A program made the position numbers and the translations under genes. The notes beneath the pieces were generated by a model. That model was not told the origin of the DNA. It did not search any database and saw only the letters and a program-made list of their open reading frames with translations. Of a DNA stretch of 64,000 nt, positions 26,218 through 35,579 are shown in pieces (positions within the stretch are counted from its first letter, which is position 1; every line of letters starts with the position of its first letter). The stretch is taken from NCBI RefSeq assembly GCF_014698965.1, contig NZ_JACXAE010000049.1, forward strand, positions 62,001 through 126,000, read 5' to 3'. This stretch comes from Iningainema tapete BLCC-T55 (lineage in GTDB: Bacteria > Cyanobacteriota > Cyanobacteriia > Cyanobacteriales > Nostocaceae).

Positions 26218-26838
26218 CTAATCTTCAATCAAAATTCGACATTCAGGTGCATCTGGGTTTGCTATACAGTATTCCTCAAAGGAAGTTTTGGCAGGCTCCA
26301 TATGCTCAGCTTTTTGATGAGCTGCTTGTGCCTGAAGCTCTTCCACTTCATCCCAAGCATCTGCACATTCACTAGAAACAGCCCCATTAATAGCACAAGT
26401 GCTACGTGCCTCCTCAATCGCTTTTTGAATTTTCTGCTCAAACACATGCACAATTGGACTTTCGACAAAGTTGCTTTTGGTGAGAATATCCGTCACCGAA
26501 ATGATGCCCAACAGCTTGCCTTGAATTACAGGCGCTCTACGGATACCAGTATTAGCAAATAACCGTGCTACATATTCCACGCTTAACTCAGGATTTACAA
26601 TAATGCAAGGCTTGCTCATAATTTCGTAAACACGCACTTGCTTAGGATCTTTTCCGTAAGCTGTTACCTTGTAAATAACATCTGTTTCTGTAACAATGCC
26701 ATAAGCATCATTGTCATAGGCACGATCCACAATCAAAGCTCGCAGACCTTTTTCTTTCATCAGCCTCACTGCAGTAGCAACAGTCGCTGAACTGCGAATT
26801 GTCACTACCTCTGTAGTCATGATGTCTTCAGCTTTCAT
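26218..26838 (-). CDS. CBS-CP12 fusion protein
   Basis: The 206-residue protein has two CBS motifs (about residues 1-140; DIMTTEVVTIRSSATVATAV and IMSKPCIIVNPELSVEYVA). They are joined to a C-terminal CP12 module with CAINGAVSSEC, the core AWDEVEEL, and CIANPDAPEC, so both CP12 cysteine pairs are present. CP12 is the redox-responsive scaffold that inhibits phosphoribulokinase and GAPDH of the Calvin cycle. CBS domains sense adenine nucleotides. The start ATG 26836-26838 is chosen because AAGGAG lies 10-13 bases upstream; the frame is open a further 17 codons. Confidence 0.93.
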   Translation of the reverse strand: MKAEDIMTTEVVTIRSSATVATAVRLMKEKGLRALIVDRAYDNDAYGIVTETDVIYKVTAYGKDPKQVRVYEIMSKPCIIVNPELSVEYVARLFANTGIRRAPVIQGKLLGIISVTDILTKSNFVESPIVHVFEQKIQKAIEEARSTCAINGAVSSECADAWDEVEELQAQAAHQKAEHMEPAKTSFEEYCIANPDAPECRILIED

Positions 26839-26940
26839 TGCTAACATCTCCTTTTTAATGGAGTGGAATTCTTGCCCATCCACCACCATAAATTAGAACA
26901 GATGTCAAATTCAAATTATATCTAAACAAACATTTTGAGG

Positions 26941-27050
26941 CTTGAACTGAAGTTCAAGGCTTAAAGCTCAAGTCAGCTGAAGCTGACTGAAAGAGTTACG
27001 CAGTTAGCTTCAGCTAACTTAAGCTTTTAGCCAAGAAATAAATTTCTTGG
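26941..27050. repeat. Mosaic palindrome cluster (four modules)
   Basis: Module A CTTGAACTGAAGTTCAAG (26941-26958), two B modules (26971-26988, 27002-27019) and C CCAAGAAATAAATTTCTTGG (27031-27050) follow one another with short linkers. The rest of the 385-base gap before the protease gene shows no ORF; the protease promoter should lie after 27060. Confidence 0.88.
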
Positions 27051-27274
27051 GCGTCTTTACGAAGTGTACACCAATTGATAAGTTACTAATTTAACCTTAA
27101 TTTAACAGTAAGTTTAAGTACTTTAGCTAGTATTTAACAGAACATAGCGATTTCTCAAATTTTGCCATGAAGAAATCGCTGTGCTATTTTTACTTAAGCA
27201 TTTCAATGAATTTGCTGCGGTATTTTTGGAGACGCGCTCCTCAGTAATATAACCAAGCCTCAGAATTAACAACT

Positions 27275-29521
27275 ATGTGGAATTCTTTCGATGTATCAGG
27301 GTATAACGGACTTAACTTTAATTCCGTGGAACTCGCACTACTAGACTTAAGTGCATCAGAAACTACTTACGGACTCGCAACCTCACATCAGTCATTCTCA
27401 AACTATAGTCTTCCTTCAATCGAAGCTATTAATACTGGTATCTTTACAGTTGGCGAAACTGGAGAGGTAAGCTTTAACTATTTGTTTGATGGAGGTGGAT
27501 ATGAAGGCGAGTTAGCAATCTTTAGTTTATTAGGAATGGAGCAGTACGGCATAGGCTCAACCATCTTTATTCAAGAAGCAGCGCTGCGTGCGTCACAAAA
27601 CTCTCCTGATTGGGGCTATGTTGTGATTTCTGACAGTACCGAAGGAGCAAAATTCTTTGGCAGTATAGAGTACGAAGATGATGTTAACAACGGACTTTAT
27701 TTAGGTAATAAAACCTTTAACCTGCATCCAGGAAGCCAATTTGGCATCATGCTTGTTCCTAATGGTAAAGTTAAAGATGCTTTGCTCAATCCGGATATAA
27801 ACGGAGAAGGGCGTCCACTGTTCTCAATTCCCAAGGCAAATCTTAATAACACAATTCAATTTGCTCAAGTAACTAAACTCAATGCTGATGGACAGCAGCA
27901 AGTCAATGGTAACACTTTTAGCTTTGAGGATATACAAATTAATAGAAATTCAGATCGTGACTACAATGATCTAGTCTTTCAATTAAGTGGTGTAACGGGA
28001 GAAGCGCCATCTTTGCAGAGAGTTATTAATCCGAAAAGAGACTGGCGTAACTCAAATCTTGGACAAGAAATCATCCAATCAATGGTAGATCCGCTCGATT
28101 TTGCTGGTAACACAATTGATTTAGGGCGTAAAGTTAACTTATCCTCATCTGGCAAAATTTATCAAGGCTGGGTGGGTAGTATTGACACAGATGACTACTA
28201 CTGTTTTAGTCTAGGGACGAGTAATCACTTCAGTTTGTTAATGGATGGCACGAGTGCTGATGCAGATATTCAGTTATTAGATATTCATGGCAACATTCTT
28301 CATCTATCGACTGGCACAATTGCAAAATCAATTGATACAACTTTAGATGCAGGGGCTTATCGTCTTCGAGTTATGCCGGGTGAGAATGTCGGCACTATGT
28401 ATAATATCACACTTTCGAGTACACCCCTAATTGACGATATCACAACTACTGGTTCGGACTCTCCAACATACTTTGAGACAAATCTTTCCACTTCATTGAT
28501 TAGAGTAAATGATTTTCGCAGTGGTAATCCTAGCCTTGGTAGCGATGCACGTTTTGCAGGAATAAATGGTAGTGGTTGGCATAATGTGGTTTTGGATACT
28601 GGTATTAATTTAAGTCATCCCTTCTTTGGCTCAGATAGTAATGGAGATGGTATAAGCGATCGCATCGTCTACAGTTTCGATTTTGCTGATAACGATACAG
28701 ATGCAACGGATGTTAGTGGGCATGGCACAAACGTCACCAGCATTATTGCTTCCCAAGACGGAACTTACACAGGTATTGCACCTGCAGCTAATATCATCAA
28801 CCTCAAGGTTTTTTCTAATAGTGGAAATGGCAGTTTTGGTGCTACGGAACAAGCCTTGCAATGGGTAATTAACAACGCCGCAACATACAAAATCGCTAGT
28901 GTGAATTTGTCGATAGGTGATGGCAATAACTGGAATACAGCCGCACCACGTTACGGAATTGGTGATGAGTTGCAAAGGCTAGCAGATTTAGGTATTATAG
29001 TCGTCGCTGCCTCAGGTAACTCATTTGCTGGATATAGTAGCGCTCAAGGTGTACAATATCCTTCAGCAGATCCCAACTCACTTTCTATTGGTGCTGTTTG
29101 GGATGCAAATAATGGCGGAGCCTTTAGCTGGGCTAGTGGTGCAATAGATTTTACTACCAACTCTAACAGAATTGTCAGTTTTTCTCAACGCTCTGAAGCA
29201 TTGACAACTGCATTTGCTCCTGGTGCGCAAATCACTGGCGCGGGACTTAGTAGTAATAGTACAAGTTCTGACTTTACAACTACAAGATCTGGCACTAGTC
29301 AAGCTGCACCACATGTAGCAGGTATGGCTATATTAGCTCAGCAATTAGCAGAACAAACTTTGGGGCGGCGACTAACTCCAGGAGAATTCCGCAACTTGTT
29401 AAGGTCAACAGGTGTTACTATCAACGACGGTGATGATGAAAACGACAATGTAACAAACACAGGGCTGAACTTTCCAAGAGTTGATATGCTGTCTTTAGGA
29501 CAGGCAATTCTGAATTCCTAA
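27275..29521 (+). CDS. S8 subtilisin-like protease with DUF4114 and PPC domains
   Basis: The 748-residue protein starts with a DUF4114-like domain (about 1-250, ending RDYNDLVFQLSG). A PPC-type beta domain (about 275-385, SSSGKIYQGWVGSIDTDDYY) precedes the subtilase catalytic domain (about 430-735). The triad is visible: Asp in VVLDTGINLSH, His in GHGTNVTSI, Ser in GTSQAAPHVAG; the oxyanion Asn is in AASGNS. There is no classical signal peptide. Proteins of this type are often secreted by type I systems, and one lies about 30 kb away, but the link is unproven. Confidence 0.92.
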   Translation: MWNSFDVSGYNGLNFNSVELALLDLSASETTYGLATSHQSFSNYSLPSIEAINTGIFTVGETGEVSFNYLFDGGGYEGELAIFSLLGMEQYGIGSTIFIQEAALRASQNSPDWGYVVISDSTEGAKFFGSIEYEDDVNNGLYLGNKTFNLHPGSQFGIMLVPNGKVKDALLNPDINGEGRPLFSIPKANLNNTIQFAQVTKLNADGQQQVNGNTFSFEDIQINRNSDRDYNDLVFQLSGVTGEAPSLQRVINPKRDWRNSNLGQEIIQSMVDPLDFAGNTIDLGRKVNLSSSGKIYQGWVGSIDTDDYYCFSLGTSNHFSLLMDGTSADADIQLLDIHGNILHLSTGTIAKSIDTTLDAGAYRLRVMPGENVGTMYNITLSSTPLIDDITTTGSDSPTYFETNLSTSLIRVNDFRSGNPSLGSDARFAGINGSGWHNVVLDTGINLSHPFFGSDSNGDGISDRIVYSFDFADNDTDATDVSGHGTNVTSIIASQDGTYTGIAPAANIINLKVFSNSGNGSFGATEQALQWVINNAATYKIASVNLSIGDGNNWNTAAPRYGIGDELQRLADLGIIVVAASGNSFAGYSSAQGVQYPSADPNSLSIGAVWDANNGGAFSWASGAIDFTTNSNRIVSFSQRSEALTTAFAPGAQITGAGLSSNSTSSDFTTTRSGTSQAAPHVAGMAILAQQLAEQTLGRRLTPGEFRNLLRSTGVTINDGDDENDNVTNTGLNFPRVDMLSLGQAILNS

Positions 29522-29555
29522 TCAACAACTCTAACAACAAATGAGGAGTATTAAT

Positions 29556-29720
29556 ATGGGTTCAAGAAAAGCGATCGCACTATTTCTCTCCCTTGGCTTA
29601 GCTGCAACCGTCAGCGCATGTGGTAACTCCGAAGGTGGTGAAGGCGGCGAAGGCGGCGAAGGCGGTACAAAGACTCCATCCACGCAAACTCAATCACCCG
29701 CACCAGCAAAAACACCTTAG
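29556..29720 (+). CDS. Small Gly/Glu-repeat lipoprotein
   Basis: A 54-residue ORF starts at ATG 29556 behind the good RBS GAGGAG. It reads MGSRKAIALFLSLGLAATV, then SACGNS (a lipobox-like VSAC), then four GGE-type repeats and a Thr/Pro/Ala-rich tail. It is a short predicted lipoprotein, 34 bases after the protease stop and possibly co-transcribed. Function unknown. Confidence 0.7.
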   Translation: MGSRKAIALFLSLGLAATVSACGNSEGGEGGEGGEGGTKTPSTQTQSPAPAKTP

Positions 29721-29745
29721 ATTAGACATAGCAGTGAAAAATAAT

Positions 29746-29773
29746 GTAGAGACGTTCCATGGAACGTCTCTAC
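29746..29773. repeat. GTAGAGAC-type palindromic repeat before the dioxygenase gene
   Basis: GTAGAGACGTTCCATGGAAC followed by GTCTCTAC. It ends 11 bases before the ATG of the dioxygenase gene, so it could fold over the translation initiation region. Confidence 0.88.
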
Positions 29774-29784
29774 AAGGATTCTGG

Positions 29785-30447
29785 ATGATGATTCTTTGTA
29801 TTGATCATGTTCTCACCCCTACTGAATTAGAGTCGATTATTTCCCAATTGAATAATGCTGAATTTATCGACGGCAAGGAAACAGCAGGATGGCACGCTCA
29901 GCAAGTAAAAAATAACACGCAATATATAGCCTCCCAAGAAATAAGTTCTATCGTTACACAAGCACTTAAACGTAATAGATTATTTCAAGCAGCAGTAAGA
30001 CCAAAAACTATCCTTCCTGTAATATTTAGTCGCTATGAACCAGGTATGTATTATGGCGATCACACTGATAATGCATTGATGGGGCATGAAATTCTCACTC
30101 GTTCTGATGTATCATTAACCCTATTTCTTAGTCACCCTTCAAGTTACATAGGTGGAGAATTAGTAATTGATACTTCTTTGGGTGAACAAGCTTTTAAACT
30201 AGAAGCAGGCTCAATGATTGTTTATCCTTCTTCAACTTTACATCGAGTTGAAACAGTTAAAGAAGGTATTAGACTTGTGGCTATTACTTGGATACAAAGT
30301 ATTATCCGTGACACCGCAGAAAGAGAGATTTTGTTTGATTTAGATACCGTTCGGCAAGTGATATTTGAGAAGTACGGTAAATCACCAGAGTTTGATTTGA
30401 TTTGTAAAACTCATGCTAATCTGTTGCGGAAATGGGCAGATGTATAA
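29785..30447 (+). CDS. PKHD-type Fe(II)/2-oxoglutarate dioxygenase (PiuC-like)
   Basis: The 220-residue protein starts MMILCIDHVLTPTELESI. It carries the iron facial triad as HTD in YGDHTDNALMG and the distal His in STLHRVETV, with the 2OG Arg in GIRLVAITWIQS. These are the PKHD/PiuC family features. Relatives are often iron-regulated and lie next to siderophore receptors. The frame runs upstream to 29620, but that part overlaps the lipoprotein gene and the palindrome, so it is excluded. A PepSY-like membrane protein follows. Confidence 0.9.
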   Translation: MMILCIDHVLTPTELESIISQLNNAEFIDGKETAGWHAQQVKNNTQYIASQEISSIVTQALKRNRLFQAAVRPKTILPVIFSRYEPGMYYGDHTDNALMGHEILTRSDVSLTLFLSHPSSYIGGELVIDTSLGEQAFKLEAGSMIVYPSSTLHRVETVKEGIRLVAITWIQSIIRDTAEREILFDLDTVRQVIFEKYGKSPEFDLICKTHANLLRKWADV

Positions 30448-30536
30448 TCAGAAATATTTGATTCTATTTATTAGTAGTAGCCATTTAATCAATTGCATGG
30501 CTATTAGCCAAAATCCATAACTGACTAAGAAGTGCA

Positions 30537-31115
30537 ATGAGCTTTAATTTTCGTCAAATTCATCGCAAGATAGCACCAATACTTTTCTTGCCATTATTTG
30601 CCAGTGCTTTAACTGGAATATTTTACCGTATAGGAAGAAGTTGGTTTGGCATCCCGAATCAATTAGCGGATTTTGCCATGATGATTCATCTAGGAGGATA
30701 CCTCGGACCTCTTGTACCTGTTTATGTACTTTTAATCGGTTTAGGACTGTTAGGGTTGATTGTCACAGGTTTAAGTATGACAAATTTATTTGGCGAGCGC
30801 TCCTCAAAAGCAGCAAAAGTGGGCGTAGACGCTTTGCGGCTTGCCGTAAGGCATCGCAAACTTCACAGCATCCTCGCACCCATTTTCTTTTTACCGTTAG
30901 CAGTTAGTGCTGTGACGGGGATAATTTTCCTATTGGGAAAAGATTTTTTTGGCATGTCTGGCGAAGTAGCTGGAATTTTTTTACAAATTCACCAAGGTAC
31001 ATATTTAGGACCTATTCTTCGACCGTTTTATGTACTTTTAATTGGTTTAGGATTGATAGGATTGTTGGTAACGGGCATTAATATGACAAGTATATTCCGC
31101 AAACGTCGTGTTTGA
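30537..31115 (+). CDS. Tandemly duplicated PepSY-like membrane protein
   Basis: The 192-residue membrane protein consists of two similar halves. Each has an IHRKIAPILFLPLFASALTG or HSILAPIFFLPLAVSAVTG helix with a conserved His, an IHLGGYLGP or IHQGTYLGP loop with a second His, and a VLLIGLGLLGLIVTG-type helix. Repeated His in membrane helices could ligate haem, as in PepSY-associated reductases, but this is inference. The linker between the halves (about residues 88-106) is encoded in part by an inserted repeat. It lies 89 bases after the dioxygenase gene and may be co-regulated. Confidence 0.75.
   Translation: MSFNFRQIHRKIAPILFLPLFASALTGIFYRIGRSWFGIPNQLADFAMMIHLGGYLGPLVPVYVLLIGLGLLGLIVTGLSMTNLFGERSSKAAKVGVDALRLAVRHRKLHSILAPIFFLPLAVSAVTGIIFLLGKDFFGMSGEVAGIFLQIHQGTYLGPILRPFYVLLIGLGLIGLLVTGINMTSIFRKRRV
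30819..30855. repeat. GGGCGTAG...GGCATCGC repeat inserted in frame
   Basis: The block GGGCGTAGACGCTTTGCGG...TAAGGCATCGC is a dispersed Nostocales element. Here it encodes VGVDALRLAVRHR, exactly in the linker between the two halves of the membrane protein. Confidence 0.75.
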
Positions 31116-31126
31116 AAAAAACTGAT

Positions 31127-32677
31127 TTACTTTACCATTCTCAAACCTTTACCAGTAACGCTACCCTTTTTTACCGCGTAACTGTTGTATTCCTTTTCTC
31201 TACCCAAAATCTTTGCTAATGTGCGCAAATTGAGTCGCTTAAGTAATTCAATAGTTATTGGTCGCTTATCACTCCAAAAAATCATAGATGCTAAAAACTC
31301 TTGAGCTGGTTGTGAATTTAGCATAGCGGCAAGAAAAGATGCCTCAGATTTAGAATCGCATGATAAAAAGTAAACCGTATCGTCAAAAACAACAGGATGC
31401 CCGTTAATTGGACTAACTTCTACAAAATTAAGAGTTTTGTAAAAACCCGATATAGCCACTTTCCAAGGTGCAAAAGTATATTCTCCCACACCAAATACAG
31501 AAAATTCTGGACGATTCCGATAAATCGAACTACTACGTTTTGATAAATACTCTCGATAACTCTGAAGATAGCTCCATATTTTAGGAGCATCAAACTCTAA
31601 GTGTGTTGTATCTTCACCAACATACCGTTGCGTAACAATAACATATTTTCTACAAGTTGATGTACGACCATTTCCAACATCTGAACTTTTCAACAGCGGA
31701 AATACCCAATCTTGCTCAAGAGAATAAACATTACCATATCCGTTGCGGAATTTATCGCCTTCTCGTTCAAGTTCCATCACATTAGAAGAGTCATGCTTTA
31801 AGCCAGAGCGCCAGGTATAAACTGAGTCAGTCCCACGTAAATGTAACCAATGCTCATAATCTATGACATTGGCAACGAGTGTATTATCGTGATAACCAAT
31901 AATTTGAGATGGTTTTTGAGCAGATAAATTATCGAAAATTTCGCAATCTTTTGCTAACTCTCCATCTCCAATTAACAAAACAAACAAACAAGCATCTACA
32001 GAAGCATTAAAATATTTTGTAGTATCTATTTTATAGATTTGAACCCGGTTAACTCTATGCTTATACTGCCAAACATGAATAATAATTTTTCTAGCAACAG
32101 AAGTTTTGCATAACATTGCAATTATGCCAGAACGTTCTTGCAGCCACTCTAAATGTTGAAGTAACATCCATTCGGAAATATCAAAATTACTTTTCCCCGT
32201 TAAAGCATCATATCCACGCTTGCCTTGAAAATTAGATTTTTGCGGTAAATTAGAACTTTTTAATAAGCCTAAATCGGAACTTGTCACCCAAGGAGGGTTG
32301 CCAATAATCAGTAATGGGTCATCTAATTTATTAATAATTGCTGACCAATTTAAATCAAAAAAATCACCGTTAATAATCTCTATTGGTACATTACACTTTT
32401 CTAGTGCTATCCTTTCTTTCAAGTAGACCAGATGCTCTGTATTAATATCATATCCAACAAATTTACTGGCTTTTGAGAATATTTTACAAGCAGCCAACAA
32501 AAATGCTCCACGACCACAAGTAGGTTCTAAAACGGAATTTGGTGTTACACCAAGCTTATGAACAACATTCGTTACTTCCAACGCTAAAGTTGTTGGTGTC
32601 TGAAAATCCCCAAATTCCCATACTTTTTTAGCTTTGTGCTGCTCATCCCGCAGCGTCCTTAAACAGTAACAAGCCAT
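31127..32677 (-). CDS. Orphan N6-adenine DNA methyltransferase (Eco57I-like)
   Basis: The 516-residue protein has the SAM-binding region VLEPTCGRGAFLLAAC with VGYDINTEHL and the catalytic motif IGNPPWVTSS (NPPW). The long C-terminal half probably contains the target-recognition domain. The FGDFQTP segment near residue 21 is typical of gamma-class N6 methylases. No restriction endonuclease is adjacent, so it seems solitary unless a nuclease activity is hidden in the C-terminus. Its start overlaps the end of the GNAT gene by 35 bases. Confidence 0.82.
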   Translation of the reverse strand: MACYCLRTLRDEQHKAKKVWEFGDFQTPTTLALEVTNVVHKLGVTPNSVLEPTCGRGAFLLAACKIFSKASKFVGYDINTEHLVYLKERIALEKCNVPIEIINGDFFDLNWSAIINKLDDPLLIIGNPPWVTSSDLGLLKSSNLPQKSNFQGKRGYDALTGKSNFDISEWMLLQHLEWLQERSGIIAMLCKTSVARKIIIHVWQYKHRVNRVQIYKIDTTKYFNASVDACLFVLLIGDGELAKDCEIFDNLSAQKPSQIIGYHDNTLVANVIDYEHWLHLRGTDSVYTWRSGLKHDSSNVMELEREGDKFRNGYGNVYSLEQDWVFPLLKSSDVGNGRTSTCRKYVIVTQRYVGEDTTHLEFDAPKIWSYLQSYREYLSKRSSSIYRNRPEFSVFGVGEYTFAPWKVAISGFYKTLNFVEVSPINGHPVVFDDTVYFLSCDSKSEASFLAAMLNSQPAQEFLASMIFWSDKRPITIELLKRLNLRTLAKILGREKEYNSYAVKKGSVTGKGLRMVK

Positions 32678-33518
32678 ACTCTTCTCCAGTAGGTTGAAAG
32701 CCTAGCCCTCGATAAACTGCTTGGGCTGCTTTGTTGTTTACAGAAGTAAACAGAATGGCGCGGTTCACTCCCTGAGACTGTGCATCTAACAATGAGCCTG
32801 CCAATACGCATCTGGCATAACCTTGTCCACGCAAAGCAGGCGGTGTCCACACTCCACCAATTTGTACGATATCAGGTAAGCGAGCATTGAAGGCAGAGTA
32901 GGAAACTAAAGTTCCTTCTGCTACCAGCACATGGTGCATAGCGTTAGCTTGACGCGCTTCTACCGTTGAACGGCAGGCTACTGACAAGCTGGGAGTGTCT
33001 GTTGCTCCCAAAGTTTCTATGTTGTAAGCAGCGCACCACGAGGTAAGTAAGTCTAACTCATCTGCTGTTGGTAGTCGGCACTCAACTTCTTTTAATAAGA
33101 GTGCTTCTGGAATACGAAGATCTTTTAATGCTAAAGAAAACAATACTTCAGGTTCGTTGATTTGTGTAGGTCGGTTGGCAACTCCCAACACTTCTGTTGC
33201 TGCCTTTACTTGTGAAAATGGTCCAATAATTCCTGCGATCGCACGACTAGATGCTACAACTGCTTGCACTACCTCTTGAAGATATACAGGTGCTTGAACT
33301 ATTACTATTCCGTTCCAATAATGAGCGGCAACGGCGGTGATAATTTTATCTTCAATCGCAGCCACATAAGTGCCTTGAAACTGCGCGCCCTGGTAAACTA
33401 GTCCCACTGCTTGCAGATTCGAGCGCAAGAACATTGAAGTATCAGCATGTTGAGAGAGGAAAGTCTCTAGCGCCTCTTCATCACCAAGTTGCAGAGTCCT
33501 TATGGTTGGCACAAACAA
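32643..33518 (-). CDS. GNAT-family N-acetyltransferase
   Basis: The 291-residue protein has a diverged N-terminal half and a clear C-terminal GNAT domain. It shows VQIGGVWTPPALRGQGYARC, whose RGQGYA is the acetyl-CoA loop, then SVNNKAAQAVYRGLGFQPTGE. The start at 33518 is a TTG; GTG at 33512 is an alternative. Substrate unknown. It is followed, with overlap, by the methyltransferase gene. Confidence 0.85.
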   Translation of the reverse strand: MFVPTIRTLQLGDEEALETFLSQHADTSMFLRSNLQAVGLVYQGAQFQGTYVAAIEDKIITAVAAHYWNGIVIVQAPVYLQEVVQAVVASSRAIAGIIGPFSQVKAATEVLGVANRPTQINEPEVLFSLALKDLRIPEALLLKEVECRLPTADELDLLTSWCAAYNIETLGATDTPSLSVACRSTVEARQANAMHHVLVAEGTLVSYSAFNARLPDIVQIGGVWTPPALRGQGYARCVLAGSLLDAQSQGVNRAILFTSVNNKAAQAVYRGLGFQPTGEEYGLLLFKDAAG

Positions 33519-33608
33519 CTCCCAAGGAAAATAGTTTGATCAAAAATTATTAGGATATGTTTATAACCAATATAAATGTAGATTGCTAAAGCTGCGGGAC
33601 ACCTAACT

Positions 33609-34370
33609 ATGAAAACACTGTTTTTAGCTTGGCAAGATCCAAATAGTCGCTGTTGGTTTCCCGTCGGTAGGTTAACTTTTGATGGGAAGAAATATCAATT
33701 TGTGTATACTCATGGTGCTGTAGAAGCTAGAGATAAGTGTGGATTTCCACTAGTATATTCATTTCCCGAACTGCACAAAGTATATACATCGGATGAACTG
33801 TTTCCCTTATTCTCTAACAGAGTTATGCGGCGATCGCGCCCTGATTATCGTAATTATCTTGAGTTGCTAAATATTTCGATGCACGAGGATGATCCAATTG
33901 CCATTCTTTCTCGTAGTGGTGGGCGTAAGGTAACAGATCATTTTGAAGTGTTTCCTTGCCCAGAACCAGATGAAAATGGCTTTTACCACATCCATTTTTT
34001 TGCGCATGGACTGCGACATCTTCCGCTTTGTGCAGCAGAACGAATTAACCAACTTCAAAGCGGCGAACTTTTATATCTAGCCCATGAATTTCAAAATCCC
34101 TATGACCCTAATGCTCTGCTCTTATGCACTATGGATCATTATATTGTAGGTTATTGTCCCCGCTATATTTTAAATGATACTTTTAAACTTAAAAACGAAA
34201 ACCCAAAATTTTTAAAAGTACACGTTGAGCGCGTCAACTCAGTACCAGCACCGCTCCAGTTACGATTATTATGCAATTTGACCGGGCAATGGCATGAGGA
34301 TTTTCGCCCATTTTCTAGCCATGAGTATCAGCCAATTGTGACCGATACTCCAGCTATCAGCATCTTATAG
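33609..34370 (+). CDS. HIRAN-domain protein with HipA-N-like region
   Basis: The 253-residue protein has an N-terminal region reading FLAWQDPNSRCWFPVGRL and RSRPDYRNYLELLNI. A HIRAN-type domain follows (about 125-230: FFAHGLRHLPLCAAERINQL, QSGELLYLAHEFQNPYDPNA, VGYCPRYI). HIRAN domains bind DNA ends in repair helicases. Here it stands alone without a helicase, and the partner is unknown. It ends 6 bases inside the convergent fructokinase gene. Confidence 0.75.
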   Translation: MKTLFLAWQDPNSRCWFPVGRLTFDGKKYQFVYTHGAVEARDKCGFPLVYSFPELHKVYTSDELFPLFSNRVMRRSRPDYRNYLELLNISMHEDDPIAILSRSGGRKVTDHFEVFPCPEPDENGFYHIHFFAHGLRHLPLCAAERINQLQSGELLYLAHEFQNPYDPNALLLCTMDHYIVGYCPRYILNDTFKLKNENPKFLKVHVERVNSVPAPLQLRLLCNLTGQWHEDFRPFSSHEYQPIVTDTPAISIL

Positions 34371-35342
34371 TGAATGGGATGCAAGGAAAGCTTCGACTTC
34401 AGCGGCTGTGGGTTGAGAAGCGATCGCACCAGGTTTTAAAGTCGTCAACGCTCCAGCAGCACTAGCGTAAGTGACAATTTCTTTTGCTGTCTGTGGATTA
34501 CTCAAATTATTGATACCTTGTTGACAAATTTGGTGAACAAACCCAGCGACAAAGCTATCCCCAGCCCCAGTGGTATCAACCACGGGAACGGAAAAAGCAG
34601 GTAACTTACCTTCATTTTCACCCAAACAGTAAGAGCAGCCGTTCTCCCCATCTGTTACTAGCACTCCCTCTACAGAGTTAAGACGGTAGTTGATTGCTCC
34701 TGCATCGCTGGTATCAAAAAGCCATTCAGCTTCTTCTTTGGCAAGTTTAACAAAATCGACTTGCTTAAATAGTTCCCGAATTTTTTGTTGAGCGATATCA
34801 GGGCTTGTCCAAAACACAGGTCGCCAGTTAACATCAAGTAAAATCTTGATGTCATATTGCTCTGCGAGCTTCAAGGCGTAGTGAATTGCACGCTCACTTT
34901 CTGGATAAGCTGCTTCTAATGTACCTAAAACTAAAAAATCTGCCGTTTGAAATAGGGATTGTGGCAATAAATCAGTCTTAAGGTGAGTATCGGCGAATTC
35001 GGAGGTATCGTGTTTGCCAAAGCCGGCAAAATTGCGATCGCCTTTAAGGTCGCGCACAACGTAAACTTGTCGTGTTGGCGCTGTGGGATGGCGTTGCACT
35101 CCTGTGATATCCACACCTACTTCATCTAAGAGTTTTACCAGCGTATTTCCTGGCTCATCTTCACCCACAGCGCCGATAAATCCGGATTGTGTCCCCAGCT
35201 TTACTAAAGCACAGGCGACATTAGCTGGTGCTCCCCCTGGGTAGGGAGTCCAAGATTCTACCTCTGGGAGACTTTTTCCCAATTGATCGGCTAATAAATC
35301 AAATAAAACTTCGCCCAAGCACAAAACACGGGGATTGCTCAT
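34365..35342 (-). CDS. PfkB-family fructokinase
   Basis: The 325-residue sugar kinase shows the two PfkB signatures: PYPGGAPANVACALVKLG near the start, and DTTGAGDSFVAGFVHQI with the catalytic Asp near residues 250-266. The LCLGEVLFDLLAD start and DVNWRPVFW segment fit cyanobacterial/plant-type fructokinases, which phosphorylate fructose released from sucrose. It is monocistronic, divergent from pedR. Confidence 0.88.
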   Translation of the reverse strand: MSNPRVLCLGEVLFDLLADQLGKSLPEVESWTPYPGGAPANVACALVKLGTQSGFIGAVGEDEPGNTLVKLLDEVGVDITGVQRHPTAPTRQVYVVRDLKGDRNFAGFGKHDTSEFADTHLKTDLLPQSLFQTADFLVLGTLEAAYPESERAIHYALKLAEQYDIKILLDVNWRPVFWTSPDIAQQKIRELFKQVDFVKLAKEEAEWLFDTSDAGAINYRLNSVEGVLVTDGENGCSYCLGENEGKLPAFSVPVVDTTGAGDSFVAGFVHQICQQGINNLSNPQTAKEIVTYASAAGALTTLKPGAIASQPTAAEVEAFLASHSL

Positions 35343-35579
35343 CTGAACTGAGATTTTCGATTTTGGTTAGGAACTTGCCGTTTAAAATCTACAATATTTC
35401 CGCGACCGAGTCGGCGATCGTTCATACAACTCAACGAACCTAACCCAGACCAACCATATTTAAAAAGAAAATCTTCACAATAGTATCACTGCTAACAGTT
35501 AAAACACCTACTCACAAAAGAATCTTCTAGAATGAAAAAGAGCAATTAAGTAGATATACTATGGAGGATTAAATAGCTC

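Noticed and set aside
29620..29784. N-terminal extension of the dioxygenase frame
   Set aside because: It runs through the small lipoprotein gene in another frame and through a palindromic repeat. The family similarity starts at MMILCIDH (29785).
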